37,186 nucleotides of DNA. Origin: a virus. Location of the stretch: IMG/VR virus record IMGVR_UViG_3300045242_000191, positions 1 to 37,186 of that record. One strand, written 5' to 3'. The notes below the pieces were generated by a model. That model worked only from the letters and a program-made list of their open reading frames with translations. It was not told the DNA's origin and ran no database searches. Position numbers and translations under genes: made by a program. Shown piece by piece: positions 21,750 through 29,372 of this stretch. The first letter of the stretch is position 1; the number at the start of each line of letters is the position of its first letter.

Positions 21750-24700
21750 ATGGCCGAACAGCCTGAGCAGGACGCCCGTCAGGCTCTTGACATCGCCCGC
21801 CGGCTAGCCGCCGCGGGCGTGCCGATCTTCTCGGCCCCGCCGGACCCATCGGTCAAGGTCGGATTCAAGCTGCCCTACCAGTGGCACCTGACCACGCCGG
21901 CCATGGCCGACGCCGAGATCGCGCTGTGGCAGCCCGGATGGGCGCTGTGCGCCGTCATGGGCCACGGTCTGGACCTGGTTGACGTCGACACCCGGTCCGG
22001 CGGCAGCTGGCCCGAGTTCCTGCCCGTCACGGCGGCGCTCGGCATCGCCGCCACGCCGAGCGGTGGGCTGCACGGTTTCGTGCCGAGCCTCGGCCTGCGC
22101 TCGCGTGACGCCATCCTGCCCGGCGTCGACTACAAGGGCGGCACGGGCAGCGACGGCCACGGCTTCGCGTTCATCGCGCCGACCGTGAAGCCGAGCAAGG
22201 TGACCGGGGAGCTGGCCGGGTACGCGTGGATCCAACCGCCAGCCATGCCTGTCGACCACGCGGACGCCGTGGCGCGCTGGCGGTCGCTTGAGCCCCTGCG
22301 GCTGCACATCGCGGCCGTACAGGCGTCCAGCCCCGCGGCCCGGCCGGCGCCGGCCGGCGACGTCTTCGCCGAGTTCTACGGCCAGCGCGAGGCGCAGAGC
22401 AGGCAGACCGCGGCCAGAGCCTGTGCCCGGGCGGTGGCCGAGGCGGCTGAGCCGGCGCAGCCCGGCGGGGGCTACCGCCTGCGGCTGATGAAAGCGGCCA
22501 TGACGCTGGGCGGCTACGTGGGCGCCGGCGCGCTGTCGGCGGACGTGGCCGAGCGGGAGCTGGCCGGCGCCGTCCGGCGGGCGTGGGGCACTGAGCCGGA
22601 CGCCGAAGACTTGCAGTGGATCGCGGACGGCCTACGCGACGGCGCCGCCCGGCCGTTCCACGTCTACGACGAACGCGCCGCCGATCCGCTGACCGGTCTG
22701 CCGCCAGCCGCGGCGCAGAGCCTGGAGCATGTCCGCCGGCACGGCGCGCTGCCCGAGGTGTTCGACCCGACCGATGCGGGGCTCAACGATCACCTGCTCG
22801 CGGAATCGGTGCTCGGCTTCCTGCACCCCAACATCCGGATGGACCCTGAGTCGGGCGCGTGGCTCACGCGCGGGCCCGAGCGCTGGCACGTGACCAAACG
22901 GGACGCGTCCGGTTGGATGATCACCGAGGTGGCCCCGCGTATGCCCGTCGGGGTGACGCCGGTGCCCAAGGACCCGGGTGAGCGGCTGCCCGAGCACTGG
23001 CAGGCCGCGCGCCGGGCGAAGTTCCACAGCTCCGGCTCGGCCAACGGCTCCGGCGGTGTCGAAAAGAAGATCAAGGCGCTGCTGGCCGTGGAAGGTCACC
23101 CCAACCACGTCAAGCTGTCCGAGCTGGACGCCGACCCGAAGGCGATGTGGGCCGGCGGTCAGCCGTGGGACTTGCGCACCGGCCAGCTGGCCGACATCGA
23201 CCCGCTGACGCCGCACACCCACACGGCCCGGTTCGCGCCGGTGGAAGGCCCCACGCCGTTGTGGGACGCGTTCACCGCGGCCGTGTGGCCGGACGCCGAG
23301 ATCAGGGAGTGGGCGTTGCGCGTGCTCGCGGTGTCGCTGACCGGGCACAGTCCGCGGATCATGCCCGTGCTCTGGGGTGACACCGGCGGCGGCAAGTCGC
23401 AGGTGATCACACTGCTGATCCACCTGCTCGGCACCTACGGGGAACAGGTGGACCAACGGCTGGTCGGCCGGAACGAGCCGCCCGGGCACGTGGTGGTGAA
23501 GCTGCGGGGGCTGCGGCTGGCCTACCTGGACGAGGCCGCTCCCGTCGACGTGGAGCGGGTGGAGCGGGTCAAGATGCTGACCGGCGGCGGCGGCGCGATG
23601 ACCGCGGACGCCAAATACCTGGACGCGGTGACGTGGGACCCCACCCACACCCTGATTCTGACGCAGAACCGGGCGCCCGAGCTGACCGACGACGCGCTGC
23701 GCAGCCGGGCCCGGGTCATCCCCTGCGACGGGAACCCGGAGCTGGTGGACCGGGCACGGGCGCCGCTCGGCGACATCAGCCGGGACCAGTTCACCAGCGA
23801 GTGGACGGCCGAGGCGCCCGGCGTGCTCGCGGCCATGATCCAACGTGCCGGGATCTGGCTGGCCGACCGCGCGACGCTGTCCCACAACCACACGCCGGCC
23901 AGCGTCACCGAGCTGGTGGAGACCACCGTCCGGGAACAGGACCCGATCGGCATGTGGATGGACGCCCGCACCGTGCCGGCCGATCCGGGCACGCTGTCCC
24001 GCGAGCTGCACGAGGACTTCGCGCTGTGGTTCAAGGCCAGCCCGGTGTTCGGCCGGCGCTCGGTCCCCGGCCCCGATCAGTTCGGCAAGCGCCTCACCAA
24101 GCTGGGCGTGGGGGCTACGCACAGTAGGGAAGGCAAGCGCCGGCACCTTCAGCTCACCAGCCCGTCCAATGGTTGGGTCATCCCACCTATGACGCCGCCG
24201 GCAGCCCCTGTGACGGGTGAGCGTGACGGGTGTGACGGGTCTGTGACGGGTCCGACGAAGCCACCCGTCACACAGAACCCGCAGGTGGGTACCGAAGTTG
24301 ATCTTCCCGTGACGGGTGTGACGGCTGATTCCCTAGTAAGTTCAAAAGTATGTTCTGTAACGGTTAAGAAAGAGTGTCGGGAAGAGTATGGCGAACACCC
24401 GTCACCCGTCACACCCGTCACCGAACCGGCTCCCACCTCGGCAAACCCGGGTGTGACGGGTAATAGCGACCCGTCACGGCCCGAGACGGCGCTGGCGGCG
24501 CCCGAGGGCAGCTCGGTAGCCCCCAGGCGCTCACGCTCCGCGACATCCGCTGCCGTGGCGAAGCGTGAGGCCAAGGAGCTGGCCAAGCTGGAGCTGATCG
24601 CCGAGCTGGCTGGCGAGATCCTGGAGCTGCCGGCGGTCGTCCGGCGCACGGCGCGCACGCCTCGGCACATCGACCACGTGCACGCGGGCCCGCTGCTGGC

Positions 24701-26471
24701 CGACGCCATCGTGAAGGCGAACGGCTGCCTGACGGTGGACGTGGAGAACACCAGCTACCCGATCGGGCACCCGGACCACGCCCTGCGGACGGTGCAGCTC
24801 GGCACCCGCGTGCTGGCCGTCGACTTCGACGCCACCTGCTCGGAATGCCGGGAGGTCGTCCGGCGCGCGCTGGCCAAGGCCACCACGCTGCACGCGCACA
24901 ACGCCGCCGCCGACCTGTCCGAGCTGGCCCATGCCCGACTCGGCGATCTGGCCGACATGTGGAGCCGGATGGACGACACCGTGATCCGGGCCAAGCTGGC
25001 CGATCCCACCAGCACCGGTGGCGCCCCGGGCCTCAAGGACGCCTCGGCCGCCGTGCTCGGCGAGGCGGCCATGAGCCCGGCAGCCGACGCCGCTCGTGAG
25101 GCCCTGTTCAAGACGGCCGGGTGGACGACCAACGTGGACCCCACCGACCCGGTGAGCCGGTCCGGCTGGCACCAGGTCGATCCCCGGTGCGCCACGATGA
25201 TCAGCTACGCCTGTGCCGACGTGCTGGACGGCGCGCTGCTGGCGCTGGACCTCCCGGCGCCCGATCCGGCCGTGCACGCCAGGGAGCGCGCCGTCCAGGT
25301 GATCGTGTCCCGGCCGGCGGCGCTCGGCTTCCCGCTCGACCGGGCGGCGGTGCTGGAGCAGAACGAGCTGCACGAGAACGCCGTGGAGACCCTGCACCGG
25401 CGCATCCAGTCCGAACTCGGCATCGACAACCCGGGCAGCCCCAAGCAGGTGGGTGAGCGGCTGCTCGCTCTGGGGGCTCAGTTGCCCGCCACGGCCACCG
25501 GCAAGCCCTCGGTGGCCAAGGACGTGCTTCAGACCATGGCAGGCGCGTGGGAGCTGCCTGACGGCTCGGAAGACGTCACCGCGCTGGAGCCGCACAACTT
25601 CGCCCAGCACGCGGCTCGGTTGGTGCTCGATTGGCGCAAGCACGACACCGTGCTGAAGCTGATCCTGCGTCCGTGGAAGATCGCCACCACCCACGGCGAC
25701 GGACGCATCCGGCCCACGGTCTACACGCTGGGAGCTGACACCGGGCGCATGAGCTGCGTCCGGCCCAACATGCAGCAGGTCAGCAAAAAGGGCGGCGTCC
25801 GCGAGTGCATCGCCGCCGACGACGGCATGTCGATCATCTCGGCGGACTTCGCCGGTGTTGAGCTGCGGGTGGCCGCGGCGCTGTCCGGGGACCGGATGCT
25901 GCGCCACGCCATCGACAACGGGCTCGACATCCACCGCATGATCGCCAGTCAGGTGTTCGGGGAGGACTACGCCGACGCCAACCGGACGCTGGCCAAACGG
26001 ATCGTGTTCGGCCGGGTCTATGGCGGCGGCATCCCCACCCTGGCCAAGCAGGCCGGTGTGCCGCAGTCCATCGCCGCCGCAGCCGTGGAGGTCATGGACT
26101 CGATCACGCCGGATCTCGCGGTGTGGTCCGAGCAGATCCGCAGTGGCATCCGGGCCGGCCACCGGCAGTTTCAGACCTACGCCGGCCGGGTCATCCACCT
26201 GGACCCCAAGCTTCCGCACAAGGGCCCGAACTACCTGATCCAGGGCACTGCCCGCGAGCTGCTGGTGGACGCGCTGCTGCGCTGGGAGCGCGGTCCGTGG
26301 GGCGGCGGCCTGGTGATGCCGGTGCACGACGAGGTGGTGGCCATGGTCCCCACGGCACAGGCCGACGACGCGCTGGCCCACCTGCTGGAGTGCATGACCC
26401 TGGAGCTCAACGGCATCCCCATCGCCGCCGAGGCGGGCGGCCCGCCGGCCCGCACCTGGCACAGCGGCTGA
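21750..26471 (+). CDS. Fused replicase: primase-polymerase, SF3 helicase, 3'-5' exonuclease and family A DNA polymerase
   Basis: A 1573-aa protein, the largest here. Residues ~1-190: bifunctional primase-polymerase, with DxD at 78/80 and SGGLHGF around His108. Residues ~480-700: SF3/D5-type helicase, Walker A GDTGGGKS (543-550), Walker B AYLDEA (D594, E595), sensor LTQN (N640). Residues ~820-910: low-complexity linker carrying the iterons. Residues ~985-1165: 3'-5' exonuclease with DVE (D997, E999), HNAAAD (D1055) and YACAD (Y1153, D1157), all intact. Residues ~1240-1573: polymerase with motif A DFAGVELRV (D1366), motif B R1412-K1416-F1420-YG, and motif C HDE (D1527). GGAG 9 nt before ATG 21750; the TTG 21618 extension is low complexity and rejected. 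Confidence 0.92.
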   Translation: MAEQPEQDARQALDIARRLAAAGVPIFSAPPDPSVKVGFKLPYQWHLTTPAMADAEIALWQPGWALCAVMGHGLDLVDVDTRSGGSWPEFLPVTAALGIAATPSGGLHGFVPSLGLRSRDAILPGVDYKGGTGSDGHGFAFIAPTVKPSKVTGELAGYAWIQPPAMPVDHADAVARWRSLEPLRLHIAAVQASSPAARPAPAGDVFAEFYGQREAQSRQTAARACARAVAEAAEPAQPGGGYRLRLMKAAMTLGGYVGAGALSADVAERELAGAVRRAWGTEPDAEDLQWIADGLRDGAARPFHVYDERAADPLTGLPPAAAQSLEHVRRHGALPEVFDPTDAGLNDHLLAESVLGFLHPNIRMDPESGAWLTRGPERWHVTKRDASGWMITEVAPRMPVGVTPVPKDPGERLPEHWQAARRAKFHSSGSANGSGGVEKKIKALLAVEGHPNHVKLSELDADPKAMWAGGQPWDLRTGQLADIDPLTPHTHTARFAPVEGPTPLWDAFTAAVWPDAEIREWALRVLAVSLTGHSPRIMPVLWGDTGGGKSQVITLLIHLLGTYGEQVDQRLVGRNEPPGHVVVKLRGLRLAYLDEAAPVDVERVERVKMLTGGGGAMTADAKYLDAVTWDPTHTLILTQNRAPELTDDALRSRARVIPCDGNPELVDRARAPLGDISRDQFTSEWTAEAPGVLAAMIQRAGIWLADRATLSHNHTPASVTELVETTVREQDPIGMWMDARTVPADPGTLSRELHEDFALWFKASPVFGRRSVPGPDQFGKRLTKLGVGATHSREGKRRHLQLTSPSNGWVIPPMTPPAAPVTGERDGCDGSVTGPTKPPVTQNPQVGTEVDLPVTGVTADSLVSSKVCSVTVKKECREEYGEHPSPVTPVTEPAPTSANPGVTGNSDPSRPETALAAPEGSSVAPRRSRSATSAAVAKREAKELAKLELIAELAGEILELPAVVRRTARTPRHIDHVHAGPLLADAIVKANGCLTVDVENTSYPIGHPDHALRTVQLGTRVLAVDFDATCSECREVVRRALAKATTLHAHNAAADLSELAHARLGDLADMWSRMDDTVIRAKLADPTSTGGAPGLKDASAAVLGEAAMSPAADAAREALFKTAGWTTNVDPTDPVSRSGWHQVDPRCATMISYACADVLDGALLALDLPAPDPAVHARERAVQVIVSRPAALGFPLDRAAVLEQNELHENAVETLHRRIQSELGIDNPGSPKQVGERLLALGAQLPATATGKPSVAKDVLQTMAGAWELPDGSEDVTALEPHNFAQHAARLVLDWRKHDTVLKLILRPWKIATTHGDGRIRPTVYTLGADTGRMSCVRPNMQQVSKKGGVRECIAADDGMSIISADFAGVELRVAAALSGDRMLRHAIDNGLDIHRMIASQVFGEDYADANRTLAKRIVFGRVYGGGIPTLAKQAGVPQSIAAAAVEVMDSITPDLAVWSEQIRSGIRAGHRQFQTYAGRVIHLDPKLPHKGPNYLIQGTARELLVDALLRWERGPWGGGLVMPVHDEVVAMVPTAQADDALAHLLECMTLELNGIPIAAEAGGPPARTWHSG
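24209..24477. repeat. Iteron array, candidate replication origin inside the replicase gene
   Basis: Exact 9-mer GTGACGGGT forward at 24210, 24223, 24232, 24243, 24309 and 24453; reverse (ACCCGTCAC) at 24263, 24397, 24404, 24413 and 24469. Near matches at 24318 and 24357. The copies flank an A+T-rich island (24327-24390, roughly 60% A+T by my count in a strongly GC-rich genome). They fall in several reading frames and both orientations, so peptide repetition does not explain them. The layout parallels lambda ori in gene O and the P4 iterons bound by the primase-helicase alpha. Confidence 0.75.
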
Positions 26472-26494
26472 TCACGAGCAGGTCCGGCGTAACG

Positions 26495-26521
26495 TTGCGA
26501 CGTTTTGCTACGATGCATCGT
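26495..26521 (+). promoter_or_regulatory. Leaderless promoter of the HTH gene with element S4
   Basis: TTGCGACGTTTTGCTAC at 26495-26511. Its second heptamer overlaps an extended -10, TGC-TACGAT (hexamer 26509-26514), which stands exactly 7 nt before ATG 26522. This arrangement predicts autoregulation if the HTH protein binds the element. Confidence 0.6.
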
Positions 26522-26743
26522 ATGGACACACCGGACCTGCTCACCCGCCTTGAGGCGGCGGCGCATCTCGGCATCGCGCCCCGGACGCTGGACTACTGGC
26601 GCACCGCGGGCAAGCTGCCCGAGGGCACCGAGGTCCGGCACGGCACCACGAAGAAGTCCGTCAGGTTTCGCATCGACCTGCTGGACCTGCTCAAGCACGA
26701 CTGGAAAACCGTAGATCAACTGGAGCGTGAACAGCATGGCTAA
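26522..26743 (+). CDS. Small HTH DNA-binding protein (excisionase/MerR-type)
   Basis: A 73-aa product: LLTRLEAAAHLGIAPRTLDY, then WRTAGKLPEG, is the helix-turn-helix and wing of the excisionase-like HTH_17/MerR group. A basic segment RHGTTKKSVRFRIDLLDLL follows. Such proteins often bind short direct repeats about one helical turn apart. No integrase is present, so a regulatory role is more likely than excision. Start at ATG 26522 from the leaderless promoter; in-frame ATG 26513 lies within the -10 box. It overlaps the next gene by 8 nt. Confidence 0.8.
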   Translation: MDTPDLLTRLEAAAHLGIAPRTLDYWRTAGKLPEGTEVRHGTTKKSVRFRIDLLDLLKHDWKTVDQLEREQHG

Positions 26744-26870
26744 GGTGACGCCTTTCCGCGACCCTCGGAAGTGCGACATGTGCAACGGGACCGGCAGCAT
26801 TCCGGCACCCGACCCGCGCAAGGGCGAGCAGACGTGCCCGAGCTGCGGCGGCATCGGGGAGCACCGTTGA
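26736..26870 (+). CDS. 44-aa DnaJ-type zinc-ribbon protein
   Basis: MAKVTPFRDPRK, then CDMCNGTGSI (13-22) and CPSCGGIGEHR (34-44): two CxxCxGxG knuckles that together bind one zinc ion. GGAG 9 nt before ATG 26736. It resembles the 30-aa protein at 9383. Small zinc-finger proteins of this type are common in actinophages; role unknown. Confidence 0.7.
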   Translation: MAKVTPFRDPRKCDMCNGTGSIPAPDPRKGEQTCPSCGGIGEHR

Positions 26871-26938
26871 GTGCACACGATCTCGACACCTGTGGCTGGT
26901 GCCCGATCTGCTGGCTGGTGAAGAAGCTCACCAAGTGA
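26867..26938 (+). CDS. 23-aa cysteine microprotein (possible)
   Basis: TTG at 26867 overlaps the previous stop (TTGA) with GGGGAG 6 nt upstream. Product begins SAHDLDTCGWCPICWLVKK: C-x2-C-x2-C. The overlap and ribosome-binding site support it, but size and the TTG start keep it uncertain. Confidence 0.4.
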   Translation: MSAHDLDTCGWCPICWLVKKLTK

Positions 26939-26940
26939 GC

Positions 26941-26952
26941 TAGCCTGCTCGT
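26941..26952 (+). promoter_or_regulatory. Candidate leaderless promoter of the 91-aa gene
   Basis: TAGCCT at 26941-26946 in GCTA context, 6 nt before GTG 26953, with no ribosome-binding site between. It fits the -10 spacing of the other leaderless starts in this genome but lacks the tandem element. Confidence 0.4.
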
Positions 26953-27228
26953 GTGGCTGGTGCGCATGACCGCTCTCCGCTGGGACCCGGGGCCCTGTTT
27001 CGGACCCCGGGCCTCACGCTGCCCGGCTACATCCGCGAGATCGCCCACGCGCTGATCCGCTCGGGGCACAGCAAGAGCAACGCCATACAGCTGGCCATCG
27101 GAACTGCGCAGCGATGGGCCCGAGGCGAAGGCAAGGTGAAGGCCGGAACGCGTGCCAAAGCCGCCGCCGCGATCGCTGAATGGGAAGCCGCGAAGGCCGC
27201 GGCCAGGGCGAAACCCAACAAAAAGTAG
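26953..27228 (+). CDS. Conserved-type phage protein upstream of terminase, function unknown
   Basis: A 91-aa product. Central TLPGYIREIAHALIRSGHSK, then NAIQLAIGTAQRWARGEGKV and an alanine/lysine helix to KPNKK. This motif order (helical domain, TAQRWARG, Ala/Lys tail) is familiar from proteins in the same place in other actinophages, but I know of no function. The basic tail suggests nucleic-acid binding. GTG 26953. Confidence 0.65.
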   Translation: MAGAHDRSPLGPGALFRTPGLTLPGYIREIAHALIRSGHSKSNAIQLAIGTAQRWARGEGKVKAGTRAKAAAAIAEWEAAKAAARAKPNKK

Positions 27229-27243
27229 GTAAGGCTTACTTAA
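27225..27243. promoter_or_regulatory. DtxR/IdeR iron-box-like palindrome
   Basis: GTAGGTAAGGCTTACTTAA matches the actinobacterial iron-box consensus TTAGGTTAGGCTAACCTAA at 15 of 19 positions and has a GTAAG-G-CTTAC dyad core. It overlaps the stop of the 91-aa gene and lies 40 nt before the terminase promoter. It is noticeably A+T-rich for this genome. Confidence 0.35.
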
Positions 27244-27265
27244 CCCGATCGCTGATGTCAGACTC

Positions 27266-27282
27266 TTGCTACGCTTTGCGAC
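27266..27282 (+). promoter_or_regulatory. Leaderless promoter of the packaging operon with element S5
   Basis: TTGCTAC-GCT-TTGCGAC ends at the base before ATG 27283. The first heptamer overlaps extended -10 TGC-TACGCT (27270-27275), exactly 7 nt from the ATG. No ribosome-binding site is seen, so start codon and transcription start probably coincide. Confidence 0.6.
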
Positions 27283-27804
27283 ATGGCAACTAGGCGAGGC
27301 GGCGGACGCAAGGTGACGGCGGAGAGCGCCGCCAAACGCGCCCGTGCCGCGGCGCTACGCGCCGAGGGGTTCGGCTGGCAGGACACCGCCGACGGGGCCG
27401 GCTACGGCTCGATTGGCGCGGTGCGCGCGGCCGTCGCCCGGCACCACAAGGACAACCCTGACGAGAGCCCGGCCGAACTGCGCCGGGTCATGCTCGGCGA
27501 ACTCGATCAGATGGAAACGGTTCTCGATAAGCTGGAGCAGGGCAAGTACGTCAAGGTCACGCCGGCCGGCATCCCGGCGCAGTGGGTGGAGACCGATCCG
27601 GACACTGGTCAGACCACCGTCCGTCAGGTGCTGGACGTCGGCCCGATCCTGGATATGATCAAGCTGCGTGTCATGATCCAGAAGCGCCGCTCGGACCTGG
27701 TGGGCGCCGACGCGCCGCGGCGCACCACGGCCGATGTCCAGATCACCGCGCCGGATCTGCCCAAACACCTGCTCGGCCTGGTGGACCCCGATGCGGGCGG
27801 CTGA
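27283..27804 (+). CDS. terS: Terminase small subunit
   Basis: A 173-aa product. Basic N-terminal HTH-like domain (KVTAESAAKRARAAALRAEG; QDTADGAGYGSIGAVRAAVA) for DNA recognition, a central oligomerising helix (LRRVMLGELDQMETVLDKLE), and a tail PDLPKHLLGLVDPDAGG that may contact the large subunit. It directly precedes and overlaps the large terminase gene by 14 nt. Function is inferred from position and domain plan. Confidence 0.8.
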   Translation: MATRRGGGRKVTAESAAKRARAAALRAEGFGWQDTADGAGYGSIGAVRAAVARHHKDNPDESPAELRRVMLGELDQMETVLDKLEQGKYVKVTPAGIPAQWVETDPDTGQTTVRQVLDVGPILDMIKLRVMIQKRRSDLVGADAPRRTTADVQITAPDLPKHLLGLVDPDAGG

Positions 27805-29362
27805 CTTCGACTGGCAGGCGTACATGCGGCAGCGCTATCCGCTGGACGCGCTCCAGTACCCGGCCGCCCGGGTGCGCCAGACGCGTCGTGATCCGCTGCT
27901 GTTCGGCCTGACCTACTTCGGCCACCACCTGGAGTCCGAAGAGACCGAGCACGTGATCAGTTTCAGCGACTTCCATCTGGACCTGTGCGCCTACGCCAGC
28001 ACGTGGATGACCCGCAGCCCAGAGCCGATGTCCAACCGACACGCCTGGATTGCGCCCCGCGGCTCGGGCAAGAGCAGCTGGCTGTTTCTGATCCTGCCCG
28101 CGTGGGCGCTGGCGCACGGCCACCGCCGCTACGTGGCCGCGTTCGCCGACACCGCCACACAGGCCGAGACCCACCTGAAGTCGCTGAAGATCGAACTGGA
28201 CACGAACCCGCTGCTCCGGTTCGACTTCCCCGAGTTCTGCAAGCCCGGTCTGCGGCCCGACGGGCGCAGCGTGGCCGATGACGAGTCGCTCACCGTGCGC
28301 GGCAACGGCGCGGTGTTCATGGCCAAGGGCATCGACAGCAGCGCGCTCGGCGCGAAGCTCGGCAACCAGCGGCCCGACTGCCTGCTGTTCGACGACATCG
28401 AACCCGACGAGGCCAACTACTCGCGGTCACAGAAAGAGAAGCGGCTCAAGACGATCGTGCAGGCCGTGTTCCCGATGAACACCTCGGCCGTGGTCACCTT
28501 CGCCGGCACCGTCACGATGCCCGGCTCGGTCATCCACGACCTGGTCCGCTCAGTCACCGAGATGGGCGCGCCCGAACAGTGGGTGACCGATGAGCGAATC
28601 CAGGTCCACCACTACCCGGCGCTGGTCACCGAGCCCGACGGCGCCCGGCGCAGCACGTGGCCGGCCCGGTGGTCGCTCGACTACCTGCTCTCGATCGAGC
28701 ACACGCGGTCGTTCGCCATGAACTTCCAGAACGAGCCGATCAATCCGGACGGCCTGTACTGGACCGTCGACGACATCGCGTACTGGCCGGAAGACGAGAG
28801 CGTCGACGGCCAAGGCTGGACACGCCGGGCGATGGTGATCGATCCCGCGGTCAGCGACGGCAAGGCGTCGGACTGGTCGGCGCTCGCGGTCGGGTGGCTG
28901 CGGCCGGCCGACGCCGGGCACCCGCTCGTGCTGGTCCGGGACATCCGCCAGGTCAAGGCCACCGGGCGCCAGCTCCGGGACTACGCTCTGCGGTTGGCTC
29001 AGCAGCTCGGTGTCACCCGCGTGTTCGTGGAGTGCAACCAGGGTCACTCGCTGTGGCTGGACACCTTCGCCGACTTCCCGATCCGCGTGGACCTCATGCA
29101 CGCGTCCGAGCCGAAGCCCGTGCGCGCTGGCATGGCGCTCAACCACTACCAGGCCACGCCGACCCGCGTCCTGCACGAGCGGAAGTTCCCGAGCGCGGAG
29201 ACGCAGATGCTCGGCTTCCCGAAGACGGTCAACGATGACCAGGTCGACGCGGTGTCGCATCTGACCCGCGTGCTTTTGGAGCCCGAGACCGTCACCATCG
29301 TGGCGACGGTGGCCGCACAACCCCGCCGACCCGTGGTGGCCTCGGTCACCAGTTACGTCTGA
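27791..29362 (+). CDS. terL: Terminase large subunit
   Basis: A 523-aa packaging motor. ATPase with Walker A APRGSGKSS (88-96), Walker B CLLFDDIE, then a motif III-like VVTFAGTVT. The C-terminal RNase H-like nuclease has MVIDPAVSDGKASDWSALAV (first Asp), VFVECNQGHSLW, and the final acidic NDDQVDAVSHL. It cuts concatemers and drives DNA into the prohead through the portal. ATG 27791 is chosen inside the small-subunit overlap; the longer frame lacks conserved sequence. Confidence 0.95.
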   Translation: MRAADFDWQAYMRQRYPLDALQYPAARVRQTRRDPLLFGLTYFGHHLESEETEHVISFSDFHLDLCAYASTWMTRSPEPMSNRHAWIAPRGSGKSSWLFLILPAWALAHGHRRYVAAFADTATQAETHLKSLKIELDTNPLLRFDFPEFCKPGLRPDGRSVADDESLTVRGNGAVFMAKGIDSSALGAKLGNQRPDCLLFDDIEPDEANYSRSQKEKRLKTIVQAVFPMNTSAVVTFAGTVTMPGSVIHDLVRSVTEMGAPEQWVTDERIQVHHYPALVTEPDGARRSTWPARWSLDYLLSIEHTRSFAMNFQNEPINPDGLYWTVDDIAYWPEDESVDGQGWTRRAMVIDPAVSDGKASDWSALAVGWLRPADAGHPLVLVRDIRQVKATGRQLRDYALRLAQQLGVTRVFVECNQGHSLWLDTFADFPIRVDLMHASEPKPVRAGMALNHYQATPTRVLHERKFPSAETQMLGFPKTVNDDQVDAVSHLTRVLLEPETVTIVATVAAQPRRPVVASVTSYV

Positions 29363-29372
29363 GAGGCGCCCG

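Noticed and set aside
24209-24477. CRISPR array
   Set aside because: The repeats are 9 bp, in both orientations, with irregular spacing from overlap to 136 bp, and lie in a coding sequence; the nearby Cas4-type nuclease is a common phage enzyme and no other cas genes exist.
26513-26521. ATG 26513 as the start of the HTH gene
   Set aside because: It lies within the TACGAT -10 hexamer; ATG 26522 is at the expected leaderless distance.
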